NCBI GenBank assembly: GCA_964569425.1
Contig: CAZMVD010000019.1
Span: 1-51,267, forward strand
DNA from: JACQXM01 sp964569425
GTDB taxonomy: Bacteria; Planctomycetota; Phycisphaerae; UBA1845
Length of the DNA: 51,267 bases
Direction of reading: 5' to 3'
In this document: positions 7,473 to 15,578 of the stretch, one piece after another
How positions within the stretch are numbered: the stretch's first letter is position 1
Layout of the letters: each line of letters starts with the position of its first letter
Notes under the pieces: model-generated
Database searches by the model: none
Told to the model about the DNA's origin: nothing
The model's input: only the letters and a program-made list of their open reading frames with translations
Made by a program: the position numbers and the translations under genes

Positions 7473-8576
7473 ATGAGTGGCGCTCCCCCTCGAATTCTTC
7501 TCGCCAAAATCGGCCTCGATGGGCATGATCGCGGCGTCAAAGTTTTGGCACGCTCCTTCCGCGACGCGGGCATGGAGGTGATTTACACCGGCCTGTGGCA
7601 GACCAGCGAATCGACCATGTACGCGGCGCTGCAGGAGGACGTAGACGTGGTCGGGGTCAGCCTGCTGTCCGCGGCGCACCTGACGGTCATGCCGGAGCTG
7701 ATCCGCATCCGCCGCGAGCTGGGCATTGAACACATCCCCGTGGTGCTCGGCGGCATCGTGCCGGTGCACGATCATCCGGCGGTGCGCGAGATGGGCGTGG
7801 CCGCGGTGTTCAACCCCGGCTCGCCGGTCGATGACATTGTGGCCACCATGCGCGAATTGGCCGCCAAACACCCGCCGCTCCGTTTTGCGGAGGCGAAGGC
7901 GGCGTATGAACAGCGCGATCCGCGGGGTCTGGCCAAGCTCATCACCGGCTTGCAGCGCGGCGAGGGGTTCGACGGCTGGCAACCCCCGGCGGGTCACGCG
8001 AAGATCATCGGCATTACCGGCGCGCCGGGGGTCGGCAAAAGCTCGTTCATCGGCAAGCTGGGCAAGCAGTTGCGTACCCGCGGCCAGCGCGTGGCCGTGC
8101 TGGCGATTGACCCGAGCAGCCCGCTCACTGGTGGGGCGCTGCTGGGCGACCGGTTGCGGATGATGAGCGGCGCGCCGGACGCGGAGTTCTTCATCCGCAG
8201 CCTGTCGTCGAGCAACGCGCCGGGCGGCATCTCGCCGTACGCCCCCACGGTCCTGCGGCTGCTCGACGGATTCGGTTTCGATTACATCCTCATGGAAACC
8301 GTGGGCGCCGGCCAGTCGGATGTCGGCGTGCGCGAGCTGGTGCACCACACGCTTCTGCTGCTCATGCCCGACAGTGGCGACGCCATTCAATTCTCCAAGG
8401 CGGGGATCATGGAAATCGCGGGCGCGTTCGTGCTCAACAAGTGCGACCTGCCCGGGGCGGACGCGACGCAGGCGCAGTTGCTCAGCGCCGTGGGCGACAC
8501 TCGGCCGGTGTGGAAAGTCAGCACGTTGCGCGACGAGGGCATCGACGCCGTGGCCAACTGGCTGACGGAAGAATGA
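7473..8576 (+). CDS. B12-binding mutase subunit fused to a MeaB/ArgK-type G-protein chaperone
   Basis: 367 residues. Residues 1-135 are a cobalamin-binding domain: DGHDRG (16-21, the DxHxxG lower-ligand motif), SLLSAAH (63-69) and GG at 93-94. Residues 170-367 are a G domain: Walker A GAPGVGKS (183-190), DPSS (213-216), GGALLGDR, ETVGAGQSD switch (275-283) and NKCD (322-325). The MeaB part is short and lacks the long C-terminal dimerisation arm. In IcmF the order is B12 domain, G protein, mutase in one chain. Here the first two form one protein and the mutase is separate (4096). It should bind adenosylcobalamin for the mutase and gate its loading with GTP. Confidence 0.88.
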   Translation: MSGAPPRILLAKIGLDGHDRGVKVLARSFRDAGMEVIYTGLWQTSESTMYAALQEDVDVVGVSLLSAAHLTVMPELIRIRRELGIEHIPVVLGGIVPVHDHPAVREMGVAAVFNPGSPVDDIVATMRELAAKHPPLRFAEAKAAYEQRDPRGLAKLITGLQRGEGFDGWQPPAGHAKIIGITGAPGVGKSSFIGKLGKQLRTRGQRVAVLAIDPSSPLTGGALLGDRLRMMSGAPDAEFFIRSLSSSNAPGGISPYAPTVLRLLDGFGFDYILMETVGAGQSDVGVRELVHHTLLLLMPDSGDAIQFSKAGIMEIAGAFVLNKCDLPGADATQAQLLSAVGDTRPVWKVSTLRDEGIDAVANWLTEE

Positions 8577-9379
8577 AGAATGGCGAATCGCGAATGGCGA
8601 ATGCCGGCCACACGAAACATGCTGCGACATCCATTGCCCGACTCCAGTTGCCCAGGGAATGCGCCGACGAGTTACTGGCCATCGGAAACCAGCTCGTGGA
8701 GACGCTCTCTGGATTGCGGTTCGCCGCGCCGGTTTCGCACGTCTACAACCCCCTGGACTATGCCCGCCGGGGTTACGCCGCCTATATAGAGCGCTTTGCC
8801 ACCAAGTCCAAGGAAGTCGTGCTGCTCGGCATGAACCCGGGACCATGGGGCATGGTGCAAACGGGCGTGCCCTTCGGCGAAGTGGCCGCCGTGCGCGATT
8901 GGATGGGGGTTGCCGCGGGCATCGGCAAGCCACGGCATGAGCACCCCCGCCGTCCGGTCGAGGGCTTCGCCTGCCGCCGGAGCGAGGTGAGCGGTGCGCG
9001 GCTGTGGGGCTGGGCACAAAAGACGTTCGGATCCGCCGATCTGTTTTTTCGCCGGTTTCTGGTACTCAACTATTGTCCGTTGGCATTCATGGAAGCAAGC
9101 GGGCGCAACCTCACGCCCGATCGGCTGCCGACGCGCGAACGCGCCCCGTTGTTCGAAGCCTGCGACGCGGCCTTGCGAGACAGCGTCGTCGCGCTGGCAC
9201 CCCGATACGTAATCGGCATCGGTGGTTTTGCGGCCACGCGTGCCAGGATTGCATTGGCGGGACTTGACGTCACGCTCGGTCAGATGCTTCACCCCAGCCC
9301 GGCCAGCCCGGCGGCCAATCGCGACTGGGCGACTCAGGCCGTCGCCGACCTGCGCCGCTGCGGCATTCGGCTCCCCTGA
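8573..9379 (+). CDS. SMUG1-type uracil-DNA glycosylase
   Basis: 268 residues from the ATG at 8573, which overlaps the upstream stop (ATGA); the true start could be the next ATG at 8594. Motif 1 is GMNPGPWGM (86-94) and motif 2 is HPSPASPAAN (240-249), both diagnostic of SMUG1. Between them lie GVPFGEV, EHPRRPVEG, SEVSGARLWG and SGRNLTP, close to animal SMUG1. It should remove uracil or 5-hydroxymethyluracil from DNA as the first step of base excision repair. It ends 16 bases before the convergent ABC ATPase gene. Its place behind the mutase cluster looks like read-through, not a functional link. Confidence 0.92.
   Translation: MKNGESRMANAGHTKHAATSIARLQLPRECADELLAIGNQLVETLSGLRFAAPVSHVYNPLDYARRGYAAYIERFATKSKEVVLLGMNPGPWGMVQTGVPFGEVAAVRDWMGVAAGIGKPRHEHPRRPVEGFACRRSEVSGARLWGWAQKTFGSADLFFRRFLVLNYCPLAFMEASGRNLTPDRLPTRERAPLFEACDAALRDSVVALAPRYVIGIGGFAATRARIALAGLDVTLGQMLHPSPASPAANRDWATQAVADLRRCGIRLP
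8578..8605 (+). repeat. Two near-identical 14-bp units at a gene junction
   Basis: GAATGGCGAATCGC (8578-8591) is followed by GAATGGCGAATGCC (8592-8605). They occupy the first codons of the glycosylase gene right after the G-protein stop. Similar GCGAATGG-type strings are familiar from intergenic DNA in planctomycetes and relatives (recollection, not checked). Confidence 0.5.
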
Positions 9380-9395
9380 GCCTGCGCTTTCCTGT

Positions 9396-10529
9396 TCAGT
9401 TCAGTCGTCGTCCGGCGGCATCCGCGGCGAAAAGGTGCGCGCGGCGCAGGTCTGCGTGCAACGCGACCCGAGCGCCCGGCGCCAGCTCAAAGTCGGCGGG
9501 GACGCGCGCGACGAGCTTCAAATTGCCGGCCTCTAGCCACACGTTGGCCGCGTCGCCCAGCGGTTCGACAAGGGCAACCGTACCCGAAAGCAGAGGTGCG
9601 CCGGTATCGTCACAGGATGCCGGCGACATCGCTTCCGGCGCCTTGCAAGTGACCTTCCATTCGTGAGGGCGAATGCCGAGCACAACTTCACATTCGTCTG
9701 ACTCGTGCACGAGCGCGGCGCACGGCCATTTCCAGCGTCCCGCCGGTCCGTGAAACCAGAGATCGCCGTCAAAGCGCTCCAGCCGTCCGCGAATCAGGTT
9801 TATCGGCGGTGAACCAAAAAAAGCAGCCACGAAGCGGTTTGCCGGTCGGCCGTAGATCTCGGTCGGGGTTCCCAGTTGCTGCAGCACGCCCCCACAGAGC
9901 ACCGCGATGCGGTCGCCGAGGCTCATGGCCTCCTCCTGGTCGTGGGTCACATAGAGCATGGCGGTCTCGCTGCGCCGTTGCAGCGACTTGATTTCTCCGC
10001 GCAGTTGTAAGCGCAACTGTGCGTCCAGGCTGGCGAGGGGTTCGTCGAGTAGAAACACCCGCGGGCGGCGGACAAACGCGCGCCCCAGGGCGACACGCTG
10101 CGCCTCGCCACCGGAAAGCGCGTGGGGCCGGCGTTCGAGCAGCGGCTCCAGACGGAGCAACGACGCGGCCTCGCGCACGCGGGCTTCGATCTGTGTTCGG
10201 GCAGCGCCGCGCATTTTCAAGCCGAAGCCAAGATTGTCCCGGACGCACAGGTGAGGAAACAGGGCGAGGTTTTGCATCACCATGGCCACGTCACGTTCGC
10301 GGGGAGCGACGCCGGCCACATCGCGCCCGGCGATGCGAATGATGCCCGCGGAGGGCGGTTCCAATCCGGCGATGAGGCGCAGCGTGGTGGTTTTGCCGCA
10401 GCCCGAGGGCCCGACGATGACGACCAGCTCACCCGCGGCCGCCTCCAGGTCCAGGTTCGCCAGCGCACGGACAGGGTGGCGGCGCGATGGGTAGTCCTTG
10501 GTTACCTGTTCGAGTTGGACCGCCGCCAT
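9396..10529 (-). CDS. ABC transporter ATPase, MalK/UgpC type
   Basis: 377 residues from the ATG at 10529, with AAAGG upstream; longer forms would run into the divergent xseA region. Walker A GPSGCGKT (40-47), Q-loop MQNLALF, signature LSGGEAQ (138-144), Walker B VFLLDEP (158-164), D-loop and H-loop (His196) are intact. A C-terminal region of about 130 residues fits the TOBE/MOP regulatory domain of sugar-type importers. No permease or binding protein is adjacent, so it probably energises a transporter encoded elsewhere. The substrate is unknown. Confidence 0.9.
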   Translation of the reverse strand: MAAVQLEQVTKDYPSRRHPVRALANLDLEAAAGELVVIVGPSGCGKTTTLRLIAGLEPPSAGIIRIAGRDVAGVAPRERDVAMVMQNLALFPHLCVRDNLGFGLKMRGAARTQIEARVREAASLLRLEPLLERRPHALSGGEAQRVALGRAFVRRPRVFLLDEPLASLDAQLRLQLRGEIKSLQRRSETAMLYVTHDQEEAMSLGDRIAVLCGGVLQQLGTPTEIYGRPANRFVAAFFGSPPINLIRGRLERFDGDLWFHGPAGRWKWPCAALVHESDECEVVLGIRPHEWKVTCKAPEAMSPASCDDTGAPLLSGTVALVEPLGDAANVWLEAGNLKLVARVPADFELAPGARVALHADLRRAHLFAADAAGRRLN

Positions 10530-10645
10530 GGGTGACCTTTCGCTTTCCGCGCTCTCGATCCCGGCCCGGGCCGCCAAGCTACCAGAAGGCAGTGACCGCG
10601 GCGATTGGCAAGTTCGTGCCCGGCGGGTATGCAAGGGGCTCCACG

Positions 10646-12205
10646 ATGGAACGAGAACCGTTCAATCCCTTTCTGATCCGGGTTCCCGCCGAGGAATCCG
10701 CGCGCGGGCAGCGCGGGCCGATGACCGTTTCGCAGGTCACCACGCTCATCAAGCAGGCACTCGAGACCAATCTGCCGCCGACCGTCTGCGTGCTGGGCGA
10801 GATCAGCAACATCAAGCGTCACAGCGGCGGACACGTGTACCTGACGCTGCGCGACCGGTCGAGCGAACTGGCGTGTGTGATGTGGCGCAGTGAGGCGGCC
10901 AAACTGAAATTCACGCCGGAAGACGGCATGGAGGTGATCGCCACGGGAGCGATCGAGGTGTTTGAACGTGCCGGGCGCTACCAGCTCTACATACGCAAGC
11001 TGGAACCGCGCGGCGTGGGAGCGCGCGAGCTGGCGTTTCGGCAGCTCTGCGAAAAGCTGGAGCGCGAGGGTCTGTTCGACCCCGCACGAAAGAAACCGCT
11101 CCCGGCGTTTCCGCGGCGCATCGTGGTGGTGACCAGCCCGACCGGAGCGGCGATCGCAGACATGTTGCGCATCCTCTCGCAGCGCTATCCCTGTATTCAT
11201 GTGCTGATCTACCCGGTGCGCGTGCAGGGCGACGGCGCGGCGGAAGAAATCGCGCGCGCCATTCGGCGTGTGAATGGGCAGTCGTTGGCGCTGGGCGGCG
11301 TGGACGTGATGATCGTGGGGCGCGGCGGCGGTTCCATCGAAGACCTGTGGGCCTTCAACGAGGAACCGGTGGCCCGCGCCATGTACGCAAGCCGGATTCC
11401 CATCGTCAGCGCCGTGGGCCACGAAGTGGACGTGACCATCGCCGATCTCGTGGCGGACGTAAGGGCCGCCACGCCCACCGCGGCGGCGCAATTGGTCGTG
11501 CCGGTGCTTGAAGAGGTGTGGGCGGAGGTCGATGCGTGCAGGCGGCGATTGGCCCGCGCCGTGGAACAGAAGCGACAACTCCTGGCCGGGCGGCTCGACG
11601 TCGTGTTGCACCGAGCGGCTTTCCGCGATTCCTTACATCCCGTTCGCCGCCGAACGCAGGTCGTCGACGAATACGCGGCGCGCCTGCACCGCCGACTGAC
11701 GGACCGGTTGAGCGGGCTGCGCCGACGGCTTGACGGACTGGAGAGCATCGTGCGACGGATTGCGCCGTGGTCCTTTCTGTGGCGGACCTCCGTGCGGTTG
11801 AAAGACGCGGAGCATCGGTTGCGCTGGGTCATCACCGCCCGGTTTGCACTGGTCGAACAGCGATGGTCCCGTGTGCGTGATCGAGTCCGGCAGGCGTCGC
11901 CCGTGTATCCACTGAAGGCGGCACAGGCGAAGCTGGAGCGGATAGCGGAGCAGCTACCGCTGGCCGTACACCATCGATGGATCATGGGGCGCGCGGCACT
12001 GAACCGGGGCGCGGACGTGCTCGCGGCGTTGAGCTATCGCAGCGTGTTGCAGCGCGGTTTTTCGATCACACGAACGAAGCGGGGACGCGCGGTGGTTCGC
12101 AGTCTCGCCGAGCTGGCCGACCGCGATCGTGTGGTGACCGAGTTGATGGACGGCGAGTTCGAGTCAGAAGTCGTCAACCTGCGGCAGTTGGAGTTGTTCG
12201 AATAG
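10646..12205 (+). CDS. xseA: Exodeoxyribonuclease VII large subunit
   Basis: 519 residues from the ATG at 10646 with AAGGGG at 10633-10638; upstream in-frame codons have no family match. An OB-fold N-terminal domain (about 25-125, with GEISNIKRHSGGHVYL) is followed by the catalytic domain with VTSPTGAAIADM, GRGGGSIEDLWAFN and AVGHEVDVTIADLVAD, then a long helical C-terminal part. With XseB it degrades single-stranded DNA into oligonucleotides. It is divergent from the ABC ATPase gene, and the 116-base gap must hold both promoters. xseB follows 176 bases downstream. Confidence 0.95.
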   Translation: MEREPFNPFLIRVPAEESARGQRGPMTVSQVTTLIKQALETNLPPTVCVLGEISNIKRHSGGHVYLTLRDRSSELACVMWRSEAAKLKFTPEDGMEVIATGAIEVFERAGRYQLYIRKLEPRGVGARELAFRQLCEKLEREGLFDPARKKPLPAFPRRIVVVTSPTGAAIADMLRILSQRYPCIHVLIYPVRVQGDGAAEEIARAIRRVNGQSLALGGVDVMIVGRGGGSIEDLWAFNEEPVARAMYASRIPIVSAVGHEVDVTIADLVADVRAATPTAAAQLVVPVLEEVWAEVDACRRRLARAVEQKRQLLAGRLDVVLHRAAFRDSLHPVRRRTQVVDEYAARLHRRLTDRLSGLRRRLDGLESIVRRIAPWSFLWRTSVRLKDAEHRLRWVITARFALVEQRWSRVRDRVRQASPVYPLKAAQAKLERIAEQLPLAVHHRWIMGRAALNRGADVLAALSYRSVLQRGFSITRTKRGRAVVRSLAELADRDRVVTELMDGEFESEVVNLRQLELFE

Positions 12206-12381
12206 GCGGTTCGGCACGCGGTGCACCGCTGCCACGCCCCGATGGGCTCGGGCTGGATCGGCGGGCGATTTTGGCTCTTCGGCCGGCCCTTGTAGACTAC
12301 TTGCCAGGAAATTCTCCCGGGAACCGGATTGTCCCGAGTTGGGGCATCATTCGAGTCGCCAACGGAGCTTGCGAAAGGGCC

Positions 12382-12639
12382 ATGGCCAGACAGAAGCTTT
12401 CTTTCGAGGACGCTCTTCGCCAGCTCGAGACGATCACCGAACAGATCGAGCAGGGCAAGATCGGTCTGGAGGAGTCGATCGCCAAGTACGAGCAGGGGAT
12501 GGCCCTGGTGCGGCAGTGCCGCGACATCCTTTCCAAAGCGGAACTGCGTATCCAGCAGCTTCAGGAGCGCGACGACGGCACCCTGGAGGCGAAGGACGCG
12601 CCGCTCCCCGGCAACGCGCCCCCCGCCGCAGGCGAATAG
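12382..12639 (+). CDS. xseB: Exodeoxyribonuclease VII small subunit
   Basis: 85 residues starting at the ATG at 12382 (GAAAGGG upstream). LSFEDALRQLETI, LEESIAKYEQGM and ALVRQCRDIL match the XseB helical hairpin that decorates XseA. The C-terminal 20 residues are an acidic, Pro/Ala-rich tail. The gene is separated from xseA by 176 bases, whereas many genomes have the two touching; the gap shows no other gene. The stop is 7 bases from the stop of the convergent lipoprotein gene. Confidence 0.93.
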   Translation: MARQKLSFEDALRQLETITEQIEQGKIGLEESIAKYEQGMALVRQCRDILSKAELRIQQLQERDDGTLEAKDAPLPGNAPPAAGE

Positions 12640-12646
12640 ACCGGCC

Positions 12647-13765
12647 TTAATCCTCGACCCGGCGGACGGTCACGATTTCGTTGCGGTTGGGCAACGACAG
12701 GTAAATGGTGTTTCCGTCGGGCGTGATGAGCATTTCGTCATCTTCCGAAAGTTGCGCGCCGGCGATTTCCAGGACGACAGCGGCGACTTCATCCGCCGCG
12801 TTGTAGAGGACGATGCCGCGGCGCTGGGTGGTCGGCCCGGTTTGCAGACTACCGCGGAGCAGCAAATCGCCATTGGCCAGACCGACGAACGTATTGGCGG
12901 ATACGCCCAACGTGCCCGGCAGGATGCTCGGTGTGCCGTCCGGCGCTATGCGCTGCAAGCCGCTGATGGTCAATCCCGACGTGCCGCGTGAACTGTACAG
13001 GTTGCCGTCCAATCCGAAGGCGAGATGATGCGCGTTACGATTCAAATCGTTGGTGTTGTCGCCATCCGCCAGCAGCGGATTGTCCACGTTGACCACGCCG
13101 CGCTCCCCGGCCACGTCGATCGCTGAAAGGCGGGAAAAGGTCGTTTCCTGTCCGACAAGCAGGTTTCCAGGCATCATCTGGGCGCCCGCGAAGCCGTCGG
13201 GAACTATGGCCATAGTCTCCGGCTTGATGTTCGACGGGCCGACGCCGGTGCCCAAACTCAGGAAAGGCTCGGCGTCGCCGCCCTCCGCGGGAACGACCGC
13301 CAGTGTGAAGCAGCATTGTGACCCAATCCAGAATTCACCGTCGTCGGTGATGGACAGTACCAGCGATGAAGTTTCCTGCATGAAGAGCTGCGGTGTGGCC
13401 AGGTTGGTGGCGCCGAACGGCGTCATCATGCCCACATCCGCCCCCTGCTCGATGGGGCCGAAGAGCCCATCGGCGTTCACGGCGAACAGGGCTCCATCAC
13501 TGGGACGCAGCGCGATGCCCGTCGCGCCCCCGGTGTTGGTGGCGAATACATCCAGTTCATACGACACCGAAGGCGAGCTGTTGTCATTGTCATTCGTATT
13601 GGAATTGGTATTCCCGTTGGAGTTGCCGTTCATGTTGAGAACGTCGTCGATGTCGGGCAGGGAAACGCCCGGACAACCGGCGATCGGGAAGAGCAACACC
13701 AAGCCAATCAGGGAGGCGACGGCCCCCGTGCCTGCCTTGCGACCAAAGAAATGAGCATGAGCCAT
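12647..13765 (-). CDS. Lipoprotein with Asn/Thr/Ser spacer, repeat-rich beta protein of unknown function
   Basis: 372 residues. The signal ends FPIAGC, so Cys31 should be lipidated. Residues about 44-64 are a spacer of alternating Asn with Gly, Ser, Thr or Asp. The remainder has repeated short strands with phrases such as GIALRPSDGALFAV, HHLAFGLDGNLY and MLITPDGNTIYL, typical of beta-propeller (NHL/SMP-30-like) proteins. No catalytic residues are recognisable. It probably sits on the outer face of a membrane. The leader design is the same as in the cytochrome at 810 although the mature proteins are unrelated. Confidence 0.8.
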   Translation of the reverse strand: MAHAHFFGRKAGTGAVASLIGLVLLFPIAGCPGVSLPDIDDVLNMNGNSNGNTNSNTNDNDNSSPSVSYELDVFATNTGGATGIALRPSDGALFAVNADGLFGPIEQGADVGMMTPFGATNLATPQLFMQETSSLVLSITDDGEFWIGSQCCFTLAVVPAEGGDAEPFLSLGTGVGPSNIKPETMAIVPDGFAGAQMMPGNLLVGQETTFSRLSAIDVAGERGVVNVDNPLLADGDNTNDLNRNAHHLAFGLDGNLYSSRGTSGLTISGLQRIAPDGTPSILPGTLGVSANTFVGLANGDLLLRGSLQTGPTTQRRGIVLYNAADEVAAVVLEIAGAQLSEDDEMLITPDGNTIYLSLPNRNEIVTVRRVED

Positions 13766-14513
13766 GAGCTGACCTCCTTTGCAACGCCAAATCCCGGCCC
13801 GGCGGGCGCACCGACCGCCCCGCCTCGCCGGGAACGTAACACAACTCCACCCCCGCGGCTACCTGGCCGGGGCACTGCACCGCCCCATCGAGAATGGACG
13901 TTCAGTCGGTTCTTTCGCGGAAGGCAGCGACGTCCATTGATCAATCGGGAGCGATTCGTTGGCCCGGCGCGCCACAGGGCTCCGTCGGCAAATAAGCAAG
14001 TGCGAACCCGTGCACTTTGGTGATGGACGGGGCGGAATCGGAACCATTCTCTCGGATGATCCTGAGGCTGCATTTCTACTCGACTTCCCGAGCATGACCG
14101 CACGCCGGGAGTCCAATCCGCCTGCGCTCGGAATTGCCAGGTTGTCGATAATTGTGCGAAGCAGAAACTGAAAGACTGTCTCCGGGGTGTAACAGGCATG
14201 TTGCGGGAACGTCCAGGAACCAGGACACATCTAACTGCGTATAGTTAAGAAGTAGCGCCTCACCAGCCTGAGCGGATTGACCGCAGCGTGGGTGCCCGCC
14301 CGGGCGATGACTTGGAGGCGGGCCGGGTGTCGTCCAGCAGTGCAGTGAATCGCGATGGAGCGCCGATGGAGCGATAGGCTGCTTCCGGCGTAGGCATTGA
14401 CGGGGTCGGCACGGACTCTTCCTCGGACTTGACGGAGCATGGGTCGCCAATGGCGGAGCCATACGGGCGACTCGTCACGGCGCCGGGGGCACAATCGGCC
14501 AAGGAGGTCGGCG
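13766..14513. other. Intergenic region between divergent lipoprotein and sigma-factor genes
   Basis: 748 bases with no convincing gene. Short open frames on both strands lack a ribosome site or family resemblance. The region must contain the promoters of both flanking genes. An inverted repeat at 14232-14247 is the only clear structure seen. Confidence 0.6.
14232..14247. promoter_or_regulatory. Inverted repeat, possible operator
   Basis: TAACT (14232-14236) and AGTTA (14243-14247) form a 5-bp inverted repeat with a 6-base centre in a local AT-rich patch, 267 bases upstream of the sigma-factor start. It is a candidate regulator site only. Confidence 0.3.
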
Positions 14514-15404
14514 ATGAAAAAGGTAGCGAAGCAGATAGCCAAGACGCCCGGCGGTGCGGTGATTGAGTACATCGATCACCCGGAATTGCACCGCACGGCA
14601 AACGTGCAGCGTCTGCTGGAGCGCGCCAACGAGATCTTCGCCCACGGTTCACTGGAAGCGCCGGAAGACGAGACGATGATGTTCAAGTCGCTGCACGCAA
14701 CGGCCTATACCATTGAACGGCTGCGTCGGCGGGGGCGCACCACGATCGCGCGGCGCCGGCGGCTCGCGGTGCTGCACCAGCGCATTCTGGAGTTTCTGGT
14801 CAACCAGAACATCGGCCTGGTGTACGACATGCGCAAGCGCAGCCGGGTGGCCGACGTCGATCCGGACGACCTGTCGAGCGACGGGCTGTGGACGCTGTTT
14901 CGCGCGGTGGCGAGCTTCGACCCGTGGCGCGGTTTTCGCTTCAGCACCTATGCGTGCACGTCGATTCTGCGGGGGTTCCTGCTGCTGGCGCAGCGGCGGC
15001 GGCGCCGAGTGGACCAGTTGAGTCGCCTGCGCGACGATTCGCTGGAGGAGTCGCGGCGTTCGTCGCCGGGGCTGGATATTGACACCCAGTTGCGGATCGA
15101 GAGGCTTCGTCAGATGCTCCAGGACAACGCGGCGCGATTGACGCCCATGGAGCAATTCGTCATCGACCAGCGGCTGCTGCATGAGCCGGCCCAGCGACCC
15201 GAAACGCTGGAGTCCATCGGGAAGCTGTTCCGGCTCAGCAAGGAACGCGTCCGGCAGATCCAGGTGGGCGCTCTGGACAAACTGCGCTCGGCGTTCACGG
15301 GCGCCGATGACCTCCCTACCGGCGAAGAGCCGGATCTTGATGACGAGTGGGAATCCGAAAAGAATTCCAAGATTGCCGACCGGTTGACCTCCTTGTTGAA
15401 TTAA
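14514..15404 (+). CDS. Sigma-70 family RNA polymerase sigma factor
   Basis: 296 residues from the ATG at 14514, with AAGGAGG at 14501-14507. Region 2 is at about 90-160 and includes NIGLVYDMRKRS and FDPWRGFRFSTYACTSILRGF-like sequence for -10 recognition and melting. Region 4 is at about 205-262, with LTPMEQFVIDQR and the helix-turn-helix around IGKLFRLSKERVRQIQ. Region 1.1 and a clear region 3 are absent, so this is not the housekeeping sigma factor. No anti-sigma gene is adjacent. It probably switches on a dedicated regulon, and the neighbouring photolyase gene hints at stress or light but does not prove it. Confidence 0.9.
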   Translation: MKKVAKQIAKTPGGAVIEYIDHPELHRTANVQRLLERANEIFAHGSLEAPEDETMMFKSLHATAYTIERLRRRGRTTIARRRRLAVLHQRILEFLVNQNIGLVYDMRKRSRVADVDPDDLSSDGLWTLFRAVASFDPWRGFRFSTYACTSILRGFLLLAQRRRRRVDQLSRLRDDSLEESRRSSPGLDIDTQLRIERLRQMLQDNAARLTPMEQFVIDQRLLHEPAQRPETLESIGKLFRLSKERVRQIQVGALDKLRSAFTGADDLPTGEEPDLDDEWESEKNSKIADRLTSLLN

Positions 15405-15578
15405 GCGAGTCGCCGCGCCGTTCTCTTGGGTAGTCCGCACGGGTCTCGGCCGTCGACCGTGAGCGCAGTGTGCCCTTCCTCCATTCCCTGATTGAGTCTC
15501 AAGTGCCCCGGCCCGAAGGCTGTCTTCGTTCCGTGCGGGTGAATCCACGCTACCGGGTACTTCGTCCAGCGAAGTAGA

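Noticed and set aside
7449..9017. A 522-residue minus-strand open frame
   Set aside because: It is antisense to the B12/G-protein fusion and the glycosylase, both with unmistakable motifs; no ribosome site or family match.
13959..14171. A 70-residue plus-strand frame in the large divergent gap
   Set aside because: No ribosome site, no family resemblance, and it competes with equally long frames on the other strand.
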